51,085 nt of DNA from Catellatospora sp. KI3 (lineage in GTDB: Bacteria; Actinomycetota; Actinomycetes; Mycobacteriales; Micromonosporaceae). Made by a program: the position numbers and the translations under genes. The notes below the pieces were generated by a model that saw only the letters and a list, made by a program, of their open reading frames with translations, was not told where the DNA came from and did no database searches. Position 1 is the first letter of the stretch, and each line of letters begins with the position of its first letter. Shown one piece after another: positions 38,964 through 47,937 of the stretch. The DNA is taken from contig NZ_JASAMB010000035.1 of NCBI RefSeq assembly GCF_029948125.1, positions 1 through 51,085 on the forward strand, given 5' to 3'.

Positions 38964-39060
38964 GCGTCGTCGCGCAGGTTGCGGGTGGGTGATCGCGAGT
39001 TCGGGGGAGGATGCGCGGCCGTGGAGTGCGGCCGAGGGCGCTGGTGGCATATCGGGGATG

Positions 39061-39097
39061 TTGACAGGCATAGATTGAGCCGCTTTAGTTAGTAAAG
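39061..39097 (+). promoter_or_regulatory. Promoter/operator region of the alginate-lyase-family gene
   Basis: TTGACA (39061-39066) is followed after 18 bases by TTAGTT (39085-39090). The inverted repeat CTTTA/TAAAG (39083-39097) overlaps this -10 box. The TAGTAAAGTTACC wording resembles sites before secreted carbohydrate-enzyme genes in other actinomycetes, from memory and not checked. Confidence 0.55.
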
Positions 39098-39157
39098 TTA
39101 CCTGTTCAATTGCGTCTCGGCCGCTCCCGAGTCTCGTGCACCTGATGGGAGTCCGTA

Positions 39158-40357
39158 ATGCCCCATGCCCCCACCTCCCGGGCCCGTCGCGGCCCGCTGC
39201 TGCTGGCGCTGGTCGCGCTGCTCGGCGGTCTGGTCGCGGTGGTGTCCGCGCCGCGTCCGGCGCAGGCGGCGCCCGCCACGTTCGCCCATCCCGGCGTGCT
39301 GGTCAGCCGGGCACAGCTCGACTTCATCCGCGGCAAGGTCAACTCCGGTGCGCAGCCGTGGAAGGCCGCGTACGACCAGATGTTCGCGAGCCGGTATGCG
39401 TCGCTGACGCGGGCGGCGCATCCGCGCTCGGTGGTCGAGTGCGGGTCGTACTCCAACCCGAATTACGGGTGCACCGACGAGCGCGAGGACGCGATCGCGG
39501 CGTACACGATGGCTCTGATCTGGTATGTCACCCGCGACAGCCGGTATGCGGCCAAGGCGATCGAGATCATGGACGCCTGGTCGGCGGTGATCACGGACCA
39601 CACCAACAGCAACGCGCCGCTGCAGACGGCGTGGGCCGGGTCGACCTGGCCGCGCGCGGCCGAGATCATCCGGTACACCTACACCGGCTGGCCGAACCTG
39701 AACCGGTTCGCCACCATGCTGCGCAACGTGTACCTGCCCGAGGTGGTCAACGGCAACACCACCAGCAACGGCAACTGGGACATGTCCATGACGGAGGCCA
39801 CGCTCGGCATCGCGGTGTTCCTGGAGGACCGGACGTCGTACGACAAGGCGGTCGCCCGGTTCCGCAACCGGATGAAGGCATACTTCTACCTGGCCACCGA
39901 CGGCTCGGTGCCGTACGGTCCCGGCGGCGGCATCGACACCGCCAGCGAGATCATCAGCTACTGGCAGGGTCAGAGCACCTTCGTCGACGGGCTGTCCCAG
40001 GAGACCTGCCGCGACTTCACCCACACCGGGTACGGCATCGCCTCGGCGAGCCACATCGCCGAGACCAGCCGCATCCAGGGCCAGGACCTGTGGCCGGAGT
40101 TCACCGACCGGCTGCGGCACGCGCTCGGGCTGCACGCCAAGTACCAGCTCGGCACGGCGGTGCCGTCGTGGCTGTGCGGGGGCTCGCTCACGCTGGGGCT
40201 GGGGCCGGTGACCGAGGTCGGCTTCAACGCGCTCAACTTCCGTCTGGGCATCGGCATGACCAACACCCAGACGCTGACGCTGAACCAGCGCCCGGCCGGT
40301 ACCAACAACCTGTTCGTGGCCTGGGAGACCCTGACCCACGCCGCCAACCCGGCCTGA
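39158..40357 (+). CDS. Secreted alginate-lyase-family protein
   Basis: The 399-residue protein has a signal peptide (GPLLLALVALLGGLVAVVSAPRPAQA) and then an all-helical domain of the alginate-lyase superfamily (PF05426-like toroid): HPGVLVSRAQLDFIRGKVNSG, SRYAAKAIEIMDAWS, NWDMSMTEATLGIAVFLEDRTSYDKAVARFRNRMKAYFY and RDFTHTGYGIASASHIAETS. The N-W-D-M and R-D-x-x-H-T-x-Y patterns hold the residues expected to act in lyases of this type. The substrate could be alginate or another uronic-acid polymer. GGAG precedes ATG 39158. A hairpin at 40364 ends the gene. Confidence 0.82.
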   Translation: MPHAPTSRARRGPLLLALVALLGGLVAVVSAPRPAQAAPATFAHPGVLVSRAQLDFIRGKVNSGAQPWKAAYDQMFASRYASLTRAAHPRSVVECGSYSNPNYGCTDEREDAIAAYTMALIWYVTRDSRYAAKAIEIMDAWSAVITDHTNSNAPLQTAWAGSTWPRAAEIIRYTYTGWPNLNRFATMLRNVYLPEVVNGNTTSNGNWDMSMTEATLGIAVFLEDRTSYDKAVARFRNRMKAYFYLATDGSVPYGPGGGIDTASEIISYWQGQSTFVDGLSQETCRDFTHTGYGIASASHIAETSRIQGQDLWPEFTDRLRHALGLHAKYQLGTAVPSWLCGGSLTLGLGPVTEVGFNALNFRLGIGMTNTQTLTLNQRPAGTNNLFVAWETLTHAANPA

Positions 40358-40363
40358 TCCAGA

Positions 40364-40410
40364 CCGTCGCGGTGCCCCAGGCCCGATACCGGGCGGGGGC
40401 GTCGCGACGG
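40364..40410. terminator. Bidirectional hairpin between convergent genes
   Basis: CCGTCGCG (40364-40371) pairs with CGCGACGG (40403-40410), and inner GCCCC/GGGGC and CCCG/CGGG pair as well. It fits almost the whole 63-bp gap between the lyase and sigma-factor genes. Confidence 0.75.
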
Positions 40411-40420
40411 GTCCGGCTGA

Positions 40421-41884
40421 TCACTGCTGTATCCGCAGCGTCCAGTCGCCGCTGACGTGTTCCGGCGTGACGGTGACGGTGACCGCCGAGCCGGACGGGA
40501 ACACGAGTCCGAGCCGCCGCCAGTGATCGTCGGCTAGGTCGGTGATGACGAACTGGGTCGACGCGGCGCCGTAGTCGTACCAGGACTGGGTCGTGACCGG
40601 CACGCCGTTGACGCTGATGCGCAGCAGGCCCGGGGTCTGCGACCGGCCGGTCAGGGTGAGCGGGCCGCCGTGCCAGTCCGTGGTGACCTCGACCGGACCG
40701 CCCGAGCGCAGGGTGACCGCATCCGGATCCGGGCTGAGCGAGGGGAGCGGTGCGAGCGTCGCCGGGCGGTCCGGCAGCCGGTACTGCTCGAAGGGCACCG
40801 CCTCGGCCACGAGGAAAGCCATCACGCCGCGGGGCAGGTCCGCGACGTCCGCGATGTCGCGGTACGGGTTCGTGATGTCGAAGTCCTTCGCGGTGACGGC
40901 GGTCAGGGTGACGGTGGCGGGTTCGCCCACCCGCACGCCCCAGGTCGCGGTCATGTCCTCCGGCTCGACCCTGGTCGCCGTGGTGGAGGCGAAGTCCAGG
41001 CTGTTGTCCGGGTCGCAGTGCGTCATGAGCGGCTGCCGACCGTTCACGGAGAGCACGAGCACCACGTCGGGAGCGGACTCCGCGGCGCAGTCCGGGTAGA
41101 ACCAGACGTCGAGCGTGGACGGGGTCCAGGTGAAGGTGGCGGTGCCCCCGGTCAGCGGGGCGGCACCTCGGGCCGCGATGTGGTGGCCGCGGAAGTACTC
41201 GGGGACGGCCGACAGCGTGTCCTGCAGATCCTGCGGGGACCGTGGCGGGCGTGGGGCGACGACGTAGCCGGTGACGGCGGCGAGCACGACCAGGCAGGCT
41301 GCGGCCAGGGTGGCGAGGCGGTTGCGGCGGCGCTGCGTGATGCGGCCGCGTACGGCGGCGAGGCGCTCGTTGCCAGCAGGGATGTCGTCATCGGAGGGTA
41401 GCGGCAGGGTCCGCAGGGACGGGTCCAGGCGCAGAGTGGTCAGTGCCCTGGAGGCGTGGGCCTTCACCGATCCGGTGGAGATGCCGAGGGTTCGGGCGAT
41501 GTCGGCTTCGCTGAGGTCCTCGAAGTAGCGCAGCACGAGGACGAGCTTCTGCTGTCTGGGCAGTCTCGACAGGGCCCGCCAGACCTGGTCGCGCTCGTCC
41601 ACCGCAGCCTGCGGCGACGGGCCGGGGTGCTCGGGCAGCGTCTCCGTGGCGCGCTCGCCGTGCCAGCGGCGCCGCCACCAGGACCGGTACGTGTTGGTGA
41701 GGATCTGGCGCACGTACGGCTCCGGATCGCCGTGCACGCGGCTCCAGGCCGACCAGGAGCGGGCCAGTGCCGTCTGGAGCAGGTCCTCGGCCAGGGCGTG
41801 GTCGCCGGTGAGCACGTACGCGATGCGCAGCAGGTGCCGCGATCGCGCCGTGACGAACTCGTCGAACTCCACCGTGCCGGTCAT
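40421..41884 (-). CDS. SigE-type ECF sigma factor fused to a membrane segment and outside domain
   Basis: The protein has 487 residues, while SigE-family ECF factors usually have about 170. Residues 8-75 are sigma region 2 (LLRIAYVLTGDHALAEDLLQTAL, ILTNTYRSWWRRR) and 103-152 region 4 (LSRLPRQQKLVLVLRYFEDLSEADIARTLGISTGSVKAHASRAL). After a linker with RRRNR comes one membrane segment at 190-210 (LATLAAACLVVLAAVTGYVVA). By the positive-inside rule the last ~277 residues, beta-rich, with two Cys (CAAES, HCDPDN), face outside. The reading is continuous with no sign of frameshift. GGGAGG eight bases before ATG 41884 sets the start. The protein may keep the sigma factor at the membrane and sense an outside signal in one chain; release by proteolysis is an inference. 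A lipoprotein gene lies just upstream. Confidence 0.85.
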   Translation of the reverse strand: MTGTVEFDEFVTARSRHLLRIAYVLTGDHALAEDLLQTALARSWSAWSRVHGDPEPYVRQILTNTYRSWWRRRWHGERATETLPEHPGPSPQAAVDERDQVWRALSRLPRQQKLVLVLRYFEDLSEADIARTLGISTGSVKAHASRALTTLRLDPSLRTLPLPSDDDIPAGNERLAAVRGRITQRRRNRLATLAAACLVVLAAVTGYVVAPRPPRSPQDLQDTLSAVPEYFRGHHIAARGAAPLTGGTATFTWTPSTLDVWFYPDCAAESAPDVVLVLSVNGRQPLMTHCDPDNSLDFASTTATRVEPEDMTATWGVRVGEPATVTLTAVTAKDFDITNPYRDIADVADLPRGVMAFLVAEAVPFEQYRLPDRPATLAPLPSLSPDPDAVTLRSGGPVEVTTDWHGGPLTLTGRSQTPGLLRISVNGVPVTTQSWYDYGAASTQFVITDLADDHWRRLGLVFPSGSAVTVTVTPEHVSGDWTLRIQQ

Positions 41885-41970
41885 CCCCGTACGCCTCCCG
41901 TTCCTTCGGTCAGCAGTGGGTACGGGGTGAGCCGGTGCGCCGGTTGACACCGGCCCGGGTATTTCCGAAC

Positions 41971-42492
41971 TCAGCTCTGGTTGAGGTCGAAGTAGGCCAG
42001 GCCGTGGGCGGCGTCGAGGTAGAGGGCGCCGAACCAGGGGCCCATGAGATGCGCCTGCTCGTAGGCGTCGCTGCGGGACCAGGCGGTTCCGGCGGGGACG
42101 AACTCGGCCAGCTTCGCGTGGATCTTCGGGGCCTCGGCGGGGGGCGCCCACTGGTAGGAGCCCGCCAGCGTACGGGCGGCGTCCGGCTCCAGGCGCAGGA
42201 CGACCTCGTGGTACCAGTCCGACAGGCCGGGTGCGCGTGAGCAGGCGTTGGCCGCGGGGCGGGCGAGCCAGTGCGCCTCGACGGGGGTGCCGATGCCGGA
42301 GAGGGCCTGCTGCCATACCGCGGAATCGGTCTTGACCGTCACCGCGTCGGGGGTGGCGCAGGCGGCGGGCAGGCCCTCGTTCGCGGCCTGCTCGGCGGCC
42401 TGCTCGGCCGCGTCGAGGACGGAGCAGCCGGCCAGCGCGGCGGTCAGGACGAGCGCGGCCAACCGCATCCATGATCGAGTCACGCCCCGCAC
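41971..42492 (-). CDS. Lipoprotein of unknown function
   Basis: The product has up to 173 residues, with a lipoprotein signal peptide (MRLAALVLTAALAGC, lipid attached to that Cys) and then SVLDAAEQAAEQAANEG and a mixed domain with two more Cys (AACATP, NACSRAP). I do not recognise the family. Three in-frame starts exist: GTG 42492, GTG 42483 and ATG 42468; the last gives the most standard signal peptide, but none has a clear ribosome site. It lies 86 bases before the membrane-linked sigma factor on the same strand, and both products have outside parts, so they may work together. Confidence 0.7.
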   Translation of the reverse strand: MRGVTRSWMRLAALVLTAALAGCSVLDAAEQAAEQAANEGLPAACATPDAVTVKTDSAVWQQALSGIGTPVEAHWLARPAANACSRAPGLSDWYHEVVLRLEPDAARTLAGSYQWAPPAEAPKIHAKLAEFVPAGTAWSRSDAYEQAHLMGPWFGALYLDAAHGLAYFDLNQS

Positions 42493-42569
42493 GGTAACCG
42501 GTGCGCACCAGACCCGCTGCCCCGAGCCCCGCCCGGGACGTCCGGGCCGGGTTGAAGATCGTTCAAGGC

Positions 42570-42618
42570 GCCGGGCAATCGGGGGTATCAGGGGTCAAGA
42601 TACGCCCGACTGCCCGGC
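42570..42618 (-). terminator. Long hairpin terminator of tex
   Basis: A 20-bp stem with two mismatches (GCCGGGCAATCGGGGGTATC at 42570-42589 against 42599-42618) has a nine-base loop. It lies 22 bases after the tex stop. Confidence 0.85.
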
Positions 42619-42640
42619 AACTCAGATGGTCTTGAACCGG

Positions 42641-45037
42641 TCAGCGGAGCTTGTCGAGGCCGGCGCGGCGGAGGGCGTCGGCCATGGCGTTGTTGGCGAT
42701 CGGCTCGCTGCGCTGCTGGCGGGGCTGGCCGCCGCCGCGCTGGCCGCCCCGGTCGCCGCCGCGCTGACCACCGCCGCCACCGCCGCGCTGACCGCCGCCG
42801 CCACCGTCGCCGCCGCGCTGGCCGCCGGGGCGGTTGCCGCCGCCGGACGGGGTCGCCTCGTCGTCCAGGCGCAGGGTCAGCGAGATGCGCTTGCGCGGGA
42901 TGTCCACGTCCAGCACCTTCACCTTGACCACGTCACCGGACTTGACCACGTCGCGCGGGTCCTTGACGAACGTGTGCGACAGCGCCGACACGTGCACCAG
43001 GCCGTCCTGGTGCACGCCGATGTCGACGAACGCGCCGAAGGCGGCCACGTTGGTGACGACGCCTTCGAGCAGCATGCCGGGCTGCAGGTCGCCGATCTTC
43101 TCGACGCCGTCCTTGAACGAGGCGGTCTTGAAGGCGGGTCGCGGGTCGCGGCCGGGCTTCTCCAGCTCCTTGATGATGTCGGTGACGGTCGGCAGGCCGA
43201 AGACGTCGTCGGCGTACTCGGCGGGCTTGAGGGTGCGCAGCAGCGAGCCGTTGCCGATCAGCCTGGCCATCTCGACGTCGTTGCTCTTGAGGATGCGCTG
43301 CACCACCGGGTACGCCTCGGGGTGCACGCTGGAGGCGTCGAGCGGGTTGTCGCCGTTGGGGATGCGCAGGAAGCCCGCGCACTGCTCGAACGCCTTGGGG
43401 CCCAGCCGGGCCACGTCCTTGAGCGCGGTACGGGACCGGAACGGCCCGTTGGCGTCGCGGTGCAGCACGATGTTCTCGGCCAGGCCGGTGCTGATGCCGG
43501 AGACCCGGGCCAGCAGCGGCGCGGAGGCGGTGTTCACGTCGACGCCGACGCCGTTCACGCAATCCTCGACGACGGCGTCCAGCGAGCGGGACAGCTTCAC
43601 CTCGGACAGGTCGTGCTGGTACTGGCCGACGCCGATCGACTTCGGGTCGATCTTCACCAGCTCGGCGAGCGGGTCCTGCAGGCGGCGCGCGATGGAGACG
43701 GCGCCCCGGATGGAGACGTCGAGGCTGGGCAGCTCCTGCGAGGCGTACGCGGAGGCGGAGTAGACCGAGGCGCCCGCCTCCGACACCACGATCTTGGTGA
43801 GGTTCAGGTGCGGCGCGAGCTTGATCAGGTCGGTGGCGAGCTTGTCGGTCTCGCGGGAGGCGGTGCCGTTGCCGATCGCGATCAGCTCGACCTTGTGCTC
43901 GGCGGCGAGCTTGGCCAGGGTGGCCAGCGAGGCCTCCCAGCGGTTGTGCGGCACGTGCGGGTAGATCGTGTCGTACGCGACGACCTTGCCGGTCGAGTCG
44001 ACGACGGCGACCTTGACGCCGGTGCGGAAGCCGGGGTCCAGGCCCATCGTGGCGCGGGTGCCGGCGGGGGCGGCCAGCAGCAGGTCGCGCAGGTTCATCG
44101 CGAAGACCCGCACCGCCTCCTCCTCGGCGGCCTGCCAGAGCCGGGTGCGCAGGTCCAGGCCCAGGTGGACCAGGATGCGGGTGCGCCAGGCCCAGCGAAC
44201 GGTGTCGTTGAGCCACTTGTCGGCCGGGCGGCCGCGGTCGCTGATGCCGAACTTGGCGGCGATGCGCTGCTCGAAGATGCTCGGCCCGGCCGGGGCGCCC
44301 TCGGCGGCCGGCTCGTCGGGCTCGGTGACGAGGTCGAGGACCTCCTCCTTCTCACCCCGGAACATGGCCAGGATGCGGTGCGAGGGCAGCTTGGCGTACG
44401 GCTCGGAGAAGTCGAAGTAGTCGGAGAACTTCGCCCCGTCCTCGGTCTTGCCGTCGCGCACCTTCGATACCAGGCGGCCCCGGGTCCACATCTGCTCGCG
44501 CAGCGCGCCGATCAGGTCGGCGTCCTCACCGAAGCGCTCGACCAGGATCGAGCGGGCGCCCTCCAGCGCGGCGGCGACGTCGGCCACGCCCTTGTCGGCG
44601 TCGACGTACCCGGCGGCGGTGGCCTGGGGGTCCTGCGACGGGTCGCCGATCAGCGTGTCGGCCAGCGGCTCCAGCCCGGCCTCGCGGGCGATCATGGCCT
44701 TGGTGCGGCGCTTGGGCTTGTACGGCAGGTAGATGTCCTCCAGCCGCGCCTTCGAGTCCGCCCCCATGATCAGTGCTTCGAGGGCGTCGTCGAGCTTGCC
44801 CTGGGAACGGATCGACTCCAGGATCGTGCCCCGCCGCTCCTCCAGTTCGCGCAGGTAGCGCAGCCGCTCCTCGAGCGTGCGCAGCTGTGCGTCGTCCAGT
44901 GCCCCGGTCACCTCCTTGCGGTAACGCGCGACGAACGGGACCGTCGCTCCGCCGTCGAGCAGCTCGACCGCCGCGGTGACCTGGTTCTGCCGTACGCCGA
45001 GCTCTTCGGCGATGCGCTGTGCAATGGACGTCGTCAC
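42641..45037 (-). CDS. tex: Tex: S1-domain RNA-binding transcription accessory protein
   Basis: The 798-residue protein is colinear with Tex: helical N-domain ([38 protein letters not shown]), YqgF-like nuclease fold ([30 protein letters not shown]), helix-hairpin-helix region ([24 protein letters not shown]) and S1 domain at ~650-720 ([26 protein letters not shown]). After S1 an Arg/Gly/Gln-rich RGG-like tail ([16 protein letters not shown]) is followed by a short conserved end ([14 protein letters not shown]). Tex binds RNA and aids transcription; it is widespread and often non-essential. It begins with GTG 45037. Confidence 0.95.
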   Translation of the reverse strand: MTTSIAQRIAEELGVRQNQVTAAVELLDGGATVPFVARYRKEVTGALDDAQLRTLEERLRYLRELEERRGTILESIRSQGKLDDALEALIMGADSKARLEDIYLPYKPKRRTKAMIAREAGLEPLADTLIGDPSQDPQATAAGYVDADKGVADVAAALEGARSILVERFGEDADLIGALREQMWTRGRLVSKVRDGKTEDGAKFSDYFDFSEPYAKLPSHRILAMFRGEKEEVLDLVTEPDEPAAEGAPAGPSIFEQRIAAKFGISDRGRPADKWLNDTVRWAWRTRILVHLGLDLRTRLWQAAEEEAVRVFAMNLRDLLLAAPAGTRATMGLDPGFRTGVKVAVVDSTGKVVAYDTIYPHVPHNRWEASLATLAKLAAEHKVELIAIGNGTASRETDKLATDLIKLAPHLNLTKIVVSEAGASVYSASAYASQELPSLDVSIRGAVSIARRLQDPLAELVKIDPKSIGVGQYQHDLSEVKLSRSLDAVVEDCVNGVGVDVNTASAPLLARVSGISTGLAENIVLHRDANGPFRSRTALKDVARLGPKAFEQCAGFLRIPNGDNPLDASSVHPEAYPVVQRILKSNDVEMARLIGNGSLLRTLKPAEYADDVFGLPTVTDIIKELEKPGRDPRPAFKTASFKDGVEKIGDLQPGMLLEGVVTNVAAFGAFVDIGVHQDGLVHVSALSHTFVKDPRDVVKSGDVVKVKVLDVDIPRKRISLTLRLDDEATPSGGGNRPGGQRGGDGGGGGQRGGGGGGQRGGDRGGQRGGGQPRQQRSEPIANNAMADALRRAGLDKLR

Positions 45038-45071
45038 GTCGCCATTCTGCCCGCCCCTGACCTGGAAAGGG

Positions 45072-46259
45072 TCACAGGGGCACCGTGGCGGGGAAGCCGT
45101 TGCGCCGGCCGTACGCGACGCCGAGCAGCCCGATGCCGGTGAGCACCGCCGCGACCAGCGGCAATGCGCCGACGCCGGAGGTGGTGAGCACGGCGCCGCC
45201 GGCTAGGGCGCCGCCGCCGATGCCGAGGTTGAACGCCGAGGCGTTCAGGGCCGAGGCGGTGTCGGTGGCCCCGGGCGGGGCGGCCCGCAGGGTGGCCGCC
45301 TGTACGCCGATGGCCAGCGAGTTCAGCGCCATGCCGGCCAGGCAGGCGCCGACCACGGCCACGGCGGGTGAGCGGTGGCCGACGGCGAGCAGCCCCAGCG
45401 CGCCGGTGAGCAGGGTGATGCCGCCGAGCATGCCGACCCGGGGCCGCTTGTCGATGAGCAGCCCGGCCAGGAACAGCCCGACCGCCCCGGCGAGGCCGTA
45501 GCCGAGCAGGGTTGGGCTGACGGCCGCCTCGCTCAGGCCCGCGTGCTGCAGGAACGGCGAGATGTAGGTGAAGAAGCTGAAGAAGCCGAGCATGGTGACG
45601 GCGGTGGTGAGCACGACGACGGTGACCGCCGGGGTGCGCAGCACCTGCAGCAGGCTCAGGTCGTCGGCGGTGTCGGCGCCGGGCAGGTCGGGCAGGATGC
45701 GCCAGCCGATCAGCACCAGCAGCAGCGACACCCCGGCCAGTACGACGAACGCGCTGCGCCAGCCGATCGCGACGCCCAGGGCGGTGCCCGCCGGGACGCC
45801 GAGCAGGATCGCCATGGTGCCGCCGGTGAACACGACGGTCATGGCGCGGCCGAGGCGGGCCGGGTCGACCATGCGGGCGATGTAGCCGGCGAGCATCGCC
45901 CAGAACAGGCCGTGGGTGAGGCCGCCCATGAGGCGGGCCGCGGCGGCCACGGGGTAGACGGTGGCCGCGGCCATGAGCACGTTGCTGGCGGCGTACCCGG
46001 CCAGGGCGCCGATGAACAGGGTGCGGCGGCGGACGCGGGCGGTGGCCCGGCCGAGCGGCGCGGCGAACAGGGCGACCATCAGGGCGTACCCGGTGACGAG
46101 GATGCCGACGCGGGCCTCGGAGGAGTGCAGGTCGCGGCTCATCGAGCTGAGCAGGCCCGTGGGCAGCATCTCGGTGGTCACCGAGAGGAAGGTCGAGGCC
46201 GTGAACAGCGTCAGTGCTGCCACGGGCCAGGGGGTACGGGTCGATGCGCCGGTGCTCAC
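45072..46259 (-). CDS. MFS transporter, DHA1 drug-efflux-like
   Basis: The 395-residue protein has twelve membrane segments. The N-half carries [20 protein letters not shown] and [30 protein letters not shown] (MFS motif A region), and the middle has the [21 protein letters not shown] motif C of drug-proton antiporters. It resembles AraJ/Cmx-type exporters (sugars, chloramphenicol or others). Substrate unknown. GTG start at 46259. It shares a ~190-bp divergent region with the multicopper oxidase gene. Confidence 0.88.
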   Translation of the reverse strand: MSTGASTRTPWPVAALTLFTASTFLSVTTEMLPTGLLSSMSRDLHSSEARVGILVTGYALMVALFAAPLGRATARVRRRTLFIGALAGYAASNVLMAAATVYPVAAAARLMGGLTHGLFWAMLAGYIARMVDPARLGRAMTVVFTGGTMAILLGVPAGTALGVAIGWRSAFVVLAGVSLLLVLIGWRILPDLPGADTADDLSLLQVLRTPAVTVVVLTTAVTMLGFFSFFTYISPFLQHAGLSEAAVSPTLLGYGLAGAVGLFLAGLLIDKRPRVGMLGGITLLTGALGLLAVGHRSPAVAVVGACLAGMALNSLAIGVQAATLRAAPPGATDTASALNASAFNLGIGGGALAGGAVLTTSGVGALPLVAAVLTGIGLLGVAYGRRNGFPATVPL

Positions 46260-46449
46260 CCCACGACGGTAAGCGCTCTCTCAGCCAACCTCACCTTACC
46301 TGTCCGGGTGAACTCGGACACAGGCCATGAGCCCGGCTCAGGGTTCCCCTGGCTTCTGCCCTGGTATCGGCGTCGATCCCTCGACGCGGGCCGGACCCCT
46401 GCGCCACCCTCTGCCTCGACATGCGGACGCGGAGGGGTTGGAGGTCAGG

Positions 46450-47937
46450 GTGCGGCTCAGGCGGGTGCTCGTGGTGCTGCTGGCGGCGGTGCTGGTGCTG
46501 TGCGGGCTGTGCGCGGGCGCGGGCGTGTGGGTGTGGAGCGGCGCGGTGCTGTCCACCGCCGACGAGGTCGACTTCGTCCGGCCGCTGGCGGTGCCGCCGC
46601 TGGCGCCGTCGCGCCTGGACGCGCAGGGCAGGCGGGTGTTCGAGCTGACCGCGCGGGCGGGCACGCACGACTTCGGGCACGGGCAGACCCCGACCTGGGG
46701 GTACGGCGGGTCGTACCTCGGCCCGACGCTGCGGGCGGCCCGGGGCGAGCAGGTCGTCGTCGACGTCGCCAACACCCTCGGCGAGGCGACGACGCTGCAC
46801 TGGCACGGCATGCACCTGCCGGCGGCGATGGACGGCGGGCCGTACCAGGGCATCGAACCCGGCACGACCTGGTCGCCGACCTGGCGGATCGACCAGCCCG
46901 CCGCGACGCTGTGGTACCACCCGCACCCGCACGGCCGCACCGCCCAGCACGTGTACCGGGGCCTCGCCGGAATGTTCCTGGTCGACGACCCGGCCACCGA
47001 CGTCGCGGCGCTGCCGCACGAGTACGGCGTCGACGACTTCCCGGTGATCGTCCAGGACAAGAAGTTCGACGGCGACGGCGGGCTCGACGACGCGGAGTCG
47101 TTCCTGAGCGGCACCGGGCTGCTCGGCGACACGGTCGCGGTGAACGGGACGGTCGGCCCGTACCTGGAAGTGAGCACGCGGCGGGTGCGGCTGCGGCTGC
47201 TCAACGCGTCGAACGCGCGCTCCTACGACTTCGGGTTCACCGACGGGCGTACGTTCGCGCTGGTCGGCAGCGACGGCGGGCTGCTGCCGCAGCGGGTGGA
47301 CCTGGCGCGGGTCATGCTGTCGCCGGGGGAGCGGGCCGAGATCGTGGTGACCGTGGCGCCGGGCGAGCGGGCGGTGCTGCGCAGCTACCCGCAGGCGCTG
47401 GGCACGTCGCTGGTCGACCGGTTCACCGGCGGCGCCGACACCCTGGACATCCTGCAGCTGCGGGTGTCCGGTGACGCGGCCGCGCGGCCGGAGGTGCCGC
47501 AGCGGCTGGTGGACGTGCCCCGGCTCGATCCGGCGGGGGCGGCGCAGCGGCGGACGTTCAAGCTCGGCGAGCGGTCGATCAACGGCAAGGGCATGGCGGC
47601 GACCCGGGTGGACGCCGCGCCGGTGCTGGGGACGACCGAGGTGTGGCAGGTGGTGAACAACGACGGGACGCCGCACAACTTCCATGTGCACGACGTGCAG
47701 TTCCAGGTGGCGAGCGTGGGCGGGCAGGCGCCGCCGCCGTGGCTGGCCGGGTGGAAGGACACGGTGTACCTGCCGCCGAACCGGCCGTACGAGCTGGTCA
47801 TGCGGTTCACCGACTACGCCGACCCGAACACGGCGTACATGTTCCACTGCCACCTGCTGTCCCACGAGGACTCCGGCATGATGGGCCAGTTCGTGGTGCT
47901 TCCTCCAGCCACCACCCCCGGGGCGGGGTCAGGGTAG
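46450..47937 (+). CDS. Secreted multicopper oxidase (laccase-like)
   Basis: The 495-residue protein has an N-terminal hydrophobic signal or anchor (RVLVVLLAAVLVLCGLCAGAGVWVW) and three cupredoxin domains. All copper sites are present: HWHGMHLP and WYHPHPHG in domain 1, HNFHVHDVQF and HCHLLSHEDSGMMG in domain 3, the last giving the Cys and His of the type 1 site with a Met axial ligand. CueO/CotA-like enzymes oxidise cuprous ion, phenols or metals with oxygen. A bilirubin-oxidase/CotA-like substrate range is possible. GTG 46450 is chosen because GGAGG lies five bases upstream and the signal starts there; codons upstream (from 46327) look non-coding. Its end overlaps the convergent winged-helix gene by nine bases. 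Confidence 0.9.
   Translation: MRLRRVLVVLLAAVLVLCGLCAGAGVWVWSGAVLSTADEVDFVRPLAVPPLAPSRLDAQGRRVFELTARAGTHDFGHGQTPTWGYGGSYLGPTLRAARGEQVVVDVANTLGEATTLHWHGMHLPAAMDGGPYQGIEPGTTWSPTWRIDQPAATLWYHPHPHGRTAQHVYRGLAGMFLVDDPATDVAALPHEYGVDDFPVIVQDKKFDGDGGLDDAESFLSGTGLLGDTVAVNGTVGPYLEVSTRRVRLRLLNASNARSYDFGFTDGRTFALVGSDGGLLPQRVDLARVMLSPGERAEIVVTVAPGERAVLRSYPQALGTSLVDRFTGGADTLDILQLRVSGDAAARPEVPQRLVDVPRLDPAGAAQRRTFKLGERSINGKGMAATRVDAAPVLGTTEVWQVVNNDGTPHNFHVHDVQFQVASVGGQAPPPWLAGWKDTVYLPPNRPYELVMRFTDYADPNTAYMFHCHLLSHEDSGMMGQFVVLPPATTPGAGSG

Larger units (their letters stand above)
38789..39157. other. 369-bp intergenic region
   Basis: It holds a C-rich run (to ~38850), copy E of the 64-bp palindrome with an extra half copy, a GC-rich unmarked stretch (38964-39058) and the promoter region of the alginate-lyase-family gene (39061-39157). 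No coding frame is trusted. Confidence 0.6.

Noticed and set aside
46271-46284. Third LacI-type operator between the MFS and multicopper oxidase genes
   Set aside because: TAAGCGCTCTCTCA matches only half of the palindrome found at 28101 and 28229; the left half is broken.
46272-46295. Iron-box (DtxR/IdeR) in the same divergent region
   Set aside because: TAAGGTGAGGTTGGCT on the minus strand fits the 19-bp consensus at only about 11 positions, too few to call.
46327-46449. A 41-residue N-terminal extension of the multicopper oxidase
   Set aside because: The extension has no signal-peptide features, whereas GTG 46450 has GGAGG at the right distance and opens directly into the hydrophobic signal segment.
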